NCBI GenBank assembly: GCA_031411235.1
Contig: JANOAR010000195.1
Location: 1-7,317 of the forward strand
From: JANOAR01 sp031411235
GTDB lineage: Bacteria; Verrucomicrobiota; Verrucomicrobiia; Verrucomicrobiales; Verrucomicrobiaceae
Length of the DNA stretch: 7,317 nt
Direction of reading: 5' to 3'
The notes beneath the pieces are model-generated. The model was not told where the DNA came from. It ran no database searches and saw only the letters and a list, made by a program, of their open reading frames with translations. A program made the position numbers and the translations under genes. Numbering within the stretch: position 1 is the first letter of the stretch; every line of letters starts with the position of its first letter. Positions 1 to 4,433 of this stretch are shown piece by piece.

Positions 1-228
1 CGGCGCAGCGTGCCATGGGTACGGCGCAGCGTGCCATGGGTACGGCGCAGCGTGCCATGGGTACGGCGCAGCGTGCCATGGGTACGGCGCAGCGAGCCAT
101 GGGTACGGCGTGACGCGCCATGGGTACGGCGCAGCGTGCCATGGGTACGGCGTGACGCGCCATGGGTATGGCGCAGCGTGCCACGGGTACGGCTGGAGCA
201 ACCTTGGGCAAGACTGGAGCAACCTTAG
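1..228 (+). CDS. Partial heptapeptide-repeat protein, ending at an amber codon inside the repeat; possible pseudogene
   Basis: Reading from base 1 in the first frame gives heptads of the form RRSVPWV, with variants RRSEPWV and RRDAPWV, then RLEQPWA and RLEQP before TAG at 226-228. Frame choice rests on the diverged units. At 190, 211 and 232 the codons for R-L-E-Q-P are CGG/AGA/AGG, CTG/CTG/TTA, GAG, CAA/CAA/CAG and CCT/CCT/CCA, so every difference is synonymous. The other two forward frames show replacements or stops at the same sites. TAG replaces the TGG of the preceding unit. After it the same frame stays open to TGA at 469-471 and continues RLEQPRG, RKPFPQV, RLEKSRG and RKEFPEG, then Arg/Gly-rich sequence. 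The stop may therefore be a nonsense mutation, or the true end with decayed repeat behind it. The 5' end lies outside the window. No family is recognised. A non-coding minisatellite remains possible. Confidence 0.4.
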   Translation, partial: RRSVPWVRRSVPWVRRSVPWVRRSVPWVRRSEPWVRRDAPWVRRSVPWVRRDAPWVWRSVPRVRLEQPWARLEQP

Positions 229-315
229 ATAAGGTTAGAGCAGCCACGGGGGAGAAAACCGTTTCCGCAGGTACGACTAGAGAAATCTCGGGGGAGAAAA
301 GAGTTTCCCGAGGGC
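1..315. repeat. 21-bp tandem repeat array, homogeneous at left, decaying to the right
   Basis: About 15 consecutive units of 21 bp, in phase from base 1. The consensus unit is CGGCGCAGCGTGCC followed by ATGGGTA. Units at 1, 22, 43, 64 and 127 are identical. The unit at 85 has one change (GTG to GAG), the units at 106 and 148 share a CGTGACGCG variant core, and the unit at 169 has two changes. From 190 the units diverge strongly but keep the 21-bp phase: 190-210 and 211-231 agree at 16 of 21 positions, and 253-273 and 295-315 agree at 15 of 21, giving a 42-bp higher-order period. The array starts at the window edge, so its left end is not seen. Identical copies beside decayed ones suggest recent expansion on the left; that is inference. 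Confidence 0.95.
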
Positions 316-349
316 GGGGGCGGCTATCGGGAGTCTCTGCGCGGCGTTC

Positions 350-390
350 GGGAGGGGCGGCGTCAGGGGGCGCGGGGGCGGCAGGGAGGG
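350..390 (+). other. G-rich tract with G-quadruplex potential
   Basis: Six runs of three to five G lie on the plus strand at 350-352, 354-357, 366-370, 374-378, 384-386 and 388-390. The spacers are 1 to 8 bases. This satisfies the usual four-run pattern for an intramolecular G-quadruplex in DNA or in a plus-strand transcript. It may simply be the diverged, Arg/Gly-coding tail of the repeat frame on its left. No function can be read from it. Confidence 0.5.
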
Positions 391-436
391 CGTCTGGATG
401 ACCCCGCCACGTTTCGCGCCGATAATGGCACTATGC

Positions 437-538
437 TGCCACGCCTCCTGTTTTGTGATTTCAGGTCGTGACGGCATTGAACCGCAGCGTGGTTCGGGTT
501 CAATAACGCTCCTAGAATCACAAAGAGGATGCGTGGCA
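437..538. other. Long imperfect hairpin, about 100 nt (candidate structured RNA or palindromic element)
   Basis: Nested paired blocks are: 437-444 with 531-538 (8 bp, TGCCACGC/GCGTGGCA), 446-449 with 526-529 (4 bp), 452-460 with 516-524 (9 bp, TTTGTGATT/AATCACAAA), 463-465 with 511-513 (3 bp), 467-469 with 506-508 (3 bp) and 476-483 with 497-504 (8 bp, ATTGAACC/GGTTCAAT). The terminal loop is 484-496. Wobbles are possible at 451-525 and 461-515, and G450 is bulged. That is 35 Watson-Crick pairs in one colinear stem. No U-run follows, so it is not a classic intrinsic terminator. It lacks the GTTRRRY core of an integron attC site and the GNRA-capped consensus of SRP RNA. Candidates are a leader structure, a small RNA, a REP/MITE-like palindrome or a factor-dependent terminator. 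The pairing is certain; the function is unknown. Confidence 0.7.
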
Positions 539-543
539 ATGCA

Positions 544-562
544 GCCTGCCCGTAGGGCGGGC
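544..562. other. Compact GC-rich hairpin
   Basis: GCCTGCCC at 544-551 pairs with GGGCGGGC at 555-562 across a 3-base GTA loop. One of the eight pairs is a G-T wobble (547-559). It begins six bases after the long hairpin ends. No T-run follows, so a terminator is not supported. The next bases, 563-567, could pair with 587-591 (GGGTG/CACCC) as a further small stem. Confidence 0.55.
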
Positions 563-601
563 GGGTGGCGCTGTGAGGTCGGGTTTCACCCCATAGAGAA
601 T

Positions 602-624
602 TGATATTGGCCGGGCCATTATCA
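602..624. promoter_or_regulatory. Near-perfect 23-bp palindrome before the BON gene start (candidate operator or leader hairpin)
   Basis: TGATATTGGCC at 602-612 and GGCCATTATCA at 614-624 are inverted repeats with a single mismatch, centred on G613. The right arm ends six bases before the ATG at 631. Symmetry of this length fits a dimeric repressor or activator site. In RNA it would form a hairpin next to the start codon. The bases GATAATGGC of the right arm (read on the minus strand) also occur at 421-429 on the plus strand, so the right arm could instead pair over long range with 421-429. No regulator family can be named from this. Confidence 0.5.
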
Positions 625-630
625 CTTTCC

Positions 631-1461
631 ATGAAACCTAATAACAGACTCACTGAATTTGCCTTTTCCGCTCTCCAATACCCCAAGAGTCGGCCCGTGC
701 TCCTGGCTCTGTCCGCGCTACTGCTGGGCGGCGCTACACTGAAGGCGACCGAGGCGGACGACCGCATTGAGGCATCGGCCAAGACGACTTTTGTCTATCG
801 AACCTTTCTCAGCGGCGATGCGATCAAGGTGGAGTCTGTAGATGGAGCGGTGACGCTTACCGGCACGGTGACTGAAGGGTGGCATAAGATGCTCGCGGCG
901 GAGACGCTGACCTTCATGTCGGGTGTGAAGAGCGTGAATAACCAACTGATCGTAAAGGACTCTCCCGATGAGCGCTCCGACACTTGGCTGCACATCAAAG
1001 TGAAGAGTGCGCTCGCCTTACACCGCAGTGTGAATGTTTTCAAGACCGTCGTCGCGGTGAAGGACGGCGTGGTCACCCTCTCAGGCGAAGCGGCCAGCCA
1101 GGGCCAGCGCGATCTGACCGCCGAGTACGCTAAGGATGTCGAAGGCGTCAAAGCGGTGAAGAATGAAATGACGGTAGCTAAAACGGCAGTCAATGGAGTT
1201 GCCGGCACCCCAGAGCAGACGATTGCAGAAATCATTGATGACGCCTCCATCACGGCACAGGTGCGTATGTCGCTGTGGACGCATCGCTCCACCAGTGCGC
1301 TGAAGACTTCCGTCGTAACCAGGGATGGCAACGTAACGCTCAGCGGCATGGCCACGAATACTGCCGAGATTGATCTGGCGACCAAACTCGTCAACGACAT
1401 CAACGGCGTGAAGAGCGTGGTTAATGGCATGAGCGTCGCGCCCGTTGCTACATCAAAATAA
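631..1461 (+). CDS. Secreted/periplasmic triple BON-domain protein
   Basis: A 276-residue protein starting at ATG 631. Residues 1-22 form a long, mildly basic N-region. A hydrophobic stretch at about 23-36 (VLLALSALLLGGA) follows, with a likely signal peptidase site near residue 39. Three tandem BON (OsmY/nodulation) domains follow at about 43-108, 119-183 and 204-270. Each has the signature core: DGAVTLTGTV, DGVVTLSGEA and DGNVTLSGMA, then a helix ending in GVKSVxN or GVKAVKN. BON domains are small alpha-beta modules of the periplasm or outer membrane that bind phospholipid surfaces. OsmY is osmotically induced and has two, so three is more than usual. TTG at 601 would add ten residues but places the palindrome inside the coding region and lengthens the export signal awkwardly, so ATG 631 is preferred. 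No Shine-Dalgarno is visible. It heads a same-strand cluster, with 77 bp to the next gene. The exact role is unknown; an envelope-stress role is inferred. Confidence 0.93.
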   Translation: MKPNNRLTEFAFSALQYPKSRPVLLALSALLLGGATLKATEADDRIEASAKTTFVYRTFLSGDAIKVESVDGAVTLTGTVTEGWHKMLAAETLTFMSGVKSVNNQLIVKDSPDERSDTWLHIKVKSALALHRSVNVFKTVVAVKDGVVTLSGEAASQGQRDLTAEYAKDVEGVKAVKNEMTVAKTAVNGVAGTPEQTIAEIIDDASITAQVRMSLWTHRSTSALKTSVVTRDGNVTLSGMATNTAEIDLATKLVNDINGVKSVVNGMSVAPVATSK

Positions 1462-1538
1462 CGAACGGCATCATTATCGGTTGCGGTATCTGGCCGTCTG
1501 TCATTAAATTCATCTTAACTCCTTAAATACATAATATT

Positions 1539-1688
1539 ATGCTCATGAATCTCGCAATCATCCTCCTCGTCTTATGGCTTCTTGGAGTTGTCTCAAGCAC
1601 TACTATGGGCGGTTTCGTTCATATCTTGCTGGTAGTCGCCGTTGTCATTTTTCTCGTCCGATTAATCCAAGGTCGCAGTCCACTTTAA
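1539..1688 (+). CDS. lmo0937-type small membrane protein (DUF5670-like)
   Basis: A 49-residue protein starting MLMNLAIILLVLWLLG. Two hydrophobic helices (about residues 4-18 and 26-42) are separated by a short polar turn, SSTTMGG, and a basic tail RLIQGRSPL follows. The pattern LLVLWLLG, then TMGGFVHILLVVAV, then an R-x-x-Q-G-R end matches the lmo0937 family of roughly 45-50-residue inner-membrane proteins. These are widespread and often sit near stress genes; their biochemical function is unknown. The ATG at 1545 could be an alternative start, shortening it by two residues. There is no Shine-Dalgarno; the upstream bases are AT-rich. It lies 77 bp after the BON gene and 28 bp before the next small gene. 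Confidence 0.85.
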   Translation: MLMNLAIILLVLWLLGVVSSTTMGGFVHILLVVAVVIFLVRLIQGRSPL

Positions 1689-1716
1689 ATTTCCATCATT
1701 TCACTTCTCATAACTT

Positions 1717-1938
1717 ATGAAATCCCAGTCTCTTATTGGCGTCATCCTCATCGTCCTTGGTATCGTTGCTTTTGCTTACCAAGGCATTTCTTACACCACG
1801 ACCGAGAAAGCCGTTGATCTAGGGCCCATTCAAATCACGGCGGAGAAGGAGCATAGACTTCCCTTGCCCCCTATCGTCGGCGGCATCGCGCTTGTTGGTG
1901 GCATTTTGCTACTACTAGGTTCTGGCCGAAAAGCTTGA
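1717..1938 (+). CDS. Conserved small two-helix membrane protein
   Basis: A 73-residue protein. A first hydrophobic helix (about residues 5-22, LIGVILIVLGIVAFAYQG) is followed by a polar segment with the pattern ISYTTTEKAVDLGPIQITAE. A short Pro-rich LPLPPI then leads into a second helix (about 53-68, VGGIALVGGILLLLG) and a basic end GRKA. The combination YTT-E-K, DLGP, a charged stretch and PLPPIVGG is one I recognise from a recurrent family of uncharacterised proteins in Proteobacteria, Acidobacteria and Verrucomicrobia. I cannot assign a named family with certainty. The central 25 or so residues would face one side of the membrane. It lies between two other tiny membrane protein genes, and no ribosome-binding site is evident. 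Confidence 0.85.
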   Translation: MKSQSLIGVILIVLGIVAFAYQGISYTTTEKAVDLGPIQITAEKEHRLPLPPIVGGIALVGGILLLLGSGRKA

Positions 1939-1988
1939 TAGCCAACGTTTAAAAATCGCAACAAACTCACCTCCAAGACGACACGACT

Positions 1989-2141
1989 ATGAATACTAAA
2001 AATCTCGGCTTGCTACTGCTCGCTATCTATCTCATCATCACAGGTCTCAGCGGGACTTTTGGTTTTAGCCTTGGTCAGCTTAATATTCTTGTGCCTATCC
2101 TCGCAGTCGCTGCGGGTATCTGCCTCTTACTCGGAAAATAA
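1989..2141 (+). CDS. Small hydrophobic two-helix membrane protein, 50 aa
   Basis: The frame ATG 1989 to TAA 2139-2141 encodes 50 residues starting MNTKNLGLLLLAIYLIITGL. Two predicted helices (about residues 5-20 and 33-48) are joined by a loop SGTFGFSLGQLN, and the protein ends AAGICLLLGK. The architecture K-x-LGLLLLxIYLIITGL, then a loop, then ILAVAAGICLLLG is one I have seen in uncharacterised small proteins of Gram-negative bacteria. No function is known. Its stop codon is six bases before the ATG of the glycosyltransferase, which argues strongly for cotranscription. No Shine-Dalgarno precedes it; the upstream sequence in fact contains CCTCC on the sense strand. Confidence 0.8.
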   Translation: MNTKNLGLLLLAIYLIITGLSGTFGFSLGQLNILVPILAVAAGICLLLGK

Positions 2142-2147
2142 GTATTG

Positions 2148-4433
2148 ATGTCTCAATCCAACTTGCCGCAACGCATCGCTTTTTTGGGCGATTACTTGCC
2201 GAGATTGTGCGGGATTGCGACATTTACACACGATCTTAGCGAGGCTGTGGCTGGCTCGGCTCCTGGCAGTGATTGTTTTGTCGGTGCCGTTAATGATCGC
2301 GTGGAGGGTTACGAATACCCGCCACGAGTGCGTTTTGAGCTACTTGAGAAGGATCTCAATTCCTATCGTCGAGCGGCAGATTTTCTGAATTTTAACAACG
2401 CTGATGTGCTGTGTGTTCAGCACGAGTTTGGCATTTATGGCGGGCCAGCGGGCAGCCATTTGCTGGCGTTGCTGAAGGAAGTGCGGATGCCTGTGGTGAC
2501 TACGCTGCATACCGTGCTTCGCGAGCCCAATCCTGCGCAGCGCAAGGTGATGGACGAGCTGGTGCGGCGCAGCGATCGCTTGGTGGTGATGGCTCGCAAG
2601 GGGGCGGAAATCCTGCGTGAAACTTACGGCGTGCCGACGTCAAAGGTGGACATTATTCCACATGGCATCCCGGACATTCCCTTCCTAGACTCGGGCTTCT
2701 ACAAAGCGCAATTCGGTGTGGAGGGCCGCATGGTGCTACTCACTTTCGGATTATTGGGGCCGGGCAAGGGTATTGAGCATGTGATCGAAGCGCTACCGGA
2801 GATCGTGCGGCAGCATCCTAATGTCGTGTATCTTGTGCTCGGCGCGACGCACCCGCACCTCGTGGCGAGAGAAGGTGAGCGCTACCGCCTAAGCCTGGAG
2901 CGATTAGCTGAGGATCGTGGCGTAAAAGAACACGTCATCTTCTACAACCGCTTCGTATCGCTGGATGACCTGAAGGAATTCATTGGCGCGACCGACATCT
3001 ACCTGACGCCTTACTTGAATGAGGCGCAAATCACCTCTGGCACGCTGGCCTATGTCTTTGGTGCGGGTAAGGCGGTGGTCTCAACGCCCTACTGGCACGC
3101 GCAAGAACTATTGGCCGATGAGCGCGGCGTGCTGGTGCCTTTCCGCAATCCCAGCGCTATCGCGGAAGGCGTGTGCGGGCTGCTCGCTGATCCAGCTCGG
3201 CTAGACAAGATGCGGCACGATGCTTTTGCGATGGGCCGCGAGATGATCTGGCCTGCTGTGGCGCAACGTTATCTGGAGTCGTTTCAACACGCTCGTGCTG
3301 ACCGCAAGGCGACGCCTCGCGCGGCCTTTGCGGGATGGACGCTGGCCAGTCGGCCCTATGAGTTGCCGCCGCTGCGTCTCGATCACATCGTACGCATGAG
3401 CGACAGCACGGGCATCTTTCAACATGCCATCTTTAATGTGCCCAACTTCCATGAAGGCTACTGCACGGATGACAACGCGCGCGCCTTTATACTTTGCAAT
3501 TTGCTGGATGAACTCGGTGGGCAGCGGCCTGCGCAGAATCTGGATGGCTTGACTACCAGTTACCTCGCCTTCCTTGCCGCAGCCTTGGATTACAACACTA
3601 GGCGCTTCCGCAACTTCATGAGCCACGGGCGGCAATGGCTGGAAGCCGCAGGCAGTGAGGATAGCCATGCGCGGGGGCTCTGGGCTGTGGGCACGGGTGC
3701 TGGGCGCTCGCGCAACGATGGGCATCAGAGGCTGTCGGCGCAGCTTTTTGAAGTCGGGCTGCCAGTGGTGGCATCCTTTACTTCGCCAAGAGCTTGGACG
3801 TTCACCCTCCTCGGTATCCACGAGTACCTGCGTCATTTCCCTGAAGACGTGAAAGCGCACGCGATGCGCAAGACCTTGACCACTAAGTTGGTGAAGCTTT
3901 GGCACGCTTGCGCAACGGAGGACTGGCCATGGTTTGAGCCTAGTGCGACGTACGACAACGCGCGTATCTGCCAGGCTCTAATCCTCAGCGGCCAATGGAT
4001 GCCGGATGCTGAGGCGCTGGAGATTGGGCTCAAGTCGCTGCGTTGGCTGGCTTCGATTCAAAGGACGCAGGCAGGCCACTTCCGCCCCATCGGCAGCAAT
4101 GGCTTCTACCATCGCGATGGTGGGAAAGCAGATTTTGATCAACAACCCGTGGAGGCACAGGCCATGGTCGCCGCTTGCCTCGAAGCCTTCCGTGCCACTC
4201 AGGATGCCTCGTGGACGCGCGAGGCGAAACGCGCCTTCGAATGGTTCCTCGGGCGCAATGATCTGGGCCTGCCGCTCTACGATTCTAGCACTGGCGGTTG
4301 CAGCGATGGACTGCACCATGACCGCGTGAATCAGAACCAAGGGGCCGAGTCGTCATTGGCCTTCCACCTTTCTCTGGCTGAAATGAACTACGCCGAACAC
4401 TTGATCGCTTCCCCCTTGCCCCCTGCTGTATGA
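2148..4433 (+). CDS. GT4-family glycosyltransferase with C-terminal alpha-helical (glycosidase-like toroid) domain
   Basis: A 761-residue protein with two parts. Residues 1 to about 385 are a GT-B-fold GT4 (RfaB/GlgA-like) glycosyltransferase. The N-terminal Rossmann half has IAFLGDYLPRLCGIATFTHD, with its acceptor-side glycine loop, and VQHEFGIYGG. A C-terminal Rossmann half begins at about 194 with LLTFGLLGPGKGIEHVIEAL, followed by ATDIYLTPYLNEAQITSGTL and an ending HAQELLADERGVLVPF. In the donor-site motif Glu292 is present, but the second Glu of the usual E-x7-E is replaced. Residues about 398-755 form a mostly helical domain with GYCTDDNARAF, ATYDNARICQAL, DQQPVEAQAM and NQGAESSLAF, suggestive of an alpha/alpha-barrel as in glycosidases and sugar epimerases; that fold is inference. 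Donor is probably a nucleotide sugar, plausibly GDP-mannose given the GH130 partner. ATG 2148 is preferred over the adjacent TTG 2145. The protein looks cytosolic. Its stop overlaps the GH130 start by four bases. Confidence 0.9.
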   Translation: MSQSNLPQRIAFLGDYLPRLCGIATFTHDLSEAVAGSAPGSDCFVGAVNDRVEGYEYPPRVRFELLEKDLNSYRRAADFLNFNNADVLCVQHEFGIYGGPAGSHLLALLKEVRMPVVTTLHTVLREPNPAQRKVMDELVRRSDRLVVMARKGAEILRETYGVPTSKVDIIPHGIPDIPFLDSGFYKAQFGVEGRMVLLTFGLLGPGKGIEHVIEALPEIVRQHPNVVYLVLGATHPHLVAREGERYRLSLERLAEDRGVKEHVIFYNRFVSLDDLKEFIGATDIYLTPYLNEAQITSGTLAYVFGAGKAVVSTPYWHAQELLADERGVLVPFRNPSAIAEGVCGLLADPARLDKMRHDAFAMGREMIWPAVAQRYLESFQHARADRKATPRAAFAGWTLASRPYELPPLRLDHIVRMSDSTGIFQHAIFNVPNFHEGYCTDDNARAFILCNLLDELGGQRPAQNLDGLTTSYLAFLAAALDYNTRRFRNFMSHGRQWLEAAGSEDSHARGLWAVGTGAGRSRNDGHQRLSAQLFEVGLPVVASFTSPRAWTFTLLGIHEYLRHFPEDVKAHAMRKTLTTKLVKLWHACATEDWPWFEPSATYDNARICQALILSGQWMPDAEALEIGLKSLRWLASIQRTQAGHFRPIGSNGFYHRDGGKADFDQQPVEAQAMVAACLEAFRATQDASWTREAKRAFEWFLGRNDLGLPLYDSSTGGCSDGLHHDRVNQNQGAESSLAFHLSLAEMNYAEHLIASPLPPAV

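Larger units (their letters stand above)
316..630. other. Intergenic region without a convincing gene, rich in secondary structure
   Basis: After the repeat array there are 315 bases in which I find no credible gene. The short frame from 398 to 604 has no start context, resembles nothing I recognise and runs through two hairpins. The left part (316-400) is strongly G-rich on the plus strand. The middle holds a long imperfect hairpin, then a compact GC hairpin. The right end holds a near-palindrome immediately before the ATG at 631. The promoter of the downstream cluster should lie here, but no -35/-10 pair can be assigned with confidence. Confidence 0.7.

Noticed and set aside
106..168. Compensatory stem changes in the 21-bp repeat variants
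   Set aside because: The consensus GGCGCAGCGTGCC and the variant GGCGTGACGCGCC both fold into 5-bp stems with a wobble. Only two variant copies exist and they are probably duplicates of each other. The protein-level reading (S-V to D-A) explains them as well.
1..189. CRISPR array
   Set aside because: The units are contiguous 21-bp tandem repeats with no unique spacers.
484..520. tRNA T-arm (GGTTCGGGTTCAAT)
   Set aside because: It resembles a TPsiC loop, but no acceptor stem, D-arm or anticodon arm can be built around it.
437..538. SRP (4.5S-like) RNA
   Set aside because: The hairpin length and the words TCAGGTC and GCAGC recall bacterial SRP RNA. However, the conserved GGAA-type tetraloop and the asymmetric loop sequence are absent, and the terminal loop is 13 bases.
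437..538. Integron attC site
   Set aside because: The imperfect stem is of suitable size, but there is no RYYYAAC/GTTRRRY pair at its ends and no cassette-like arrangement around it.
398..604. Plus-strand 68-codon frame
   Set aside because: It runs through both hairpins, has no ribosome-binding site and no recognisable protein features.
795..1430. Minus-strand 211-codon frame opposite the BON gene
   Set aside because: It is the antisense shadow of a clearly coding triple BON-domain gene and has no family features.
419..1480. CCGATAATG (419-427) and its inverse (1472-1480) flanking the BON gene as element ends
   Set aside because: The match is only nine bases over a kilobase, with no target duplication or transposase.
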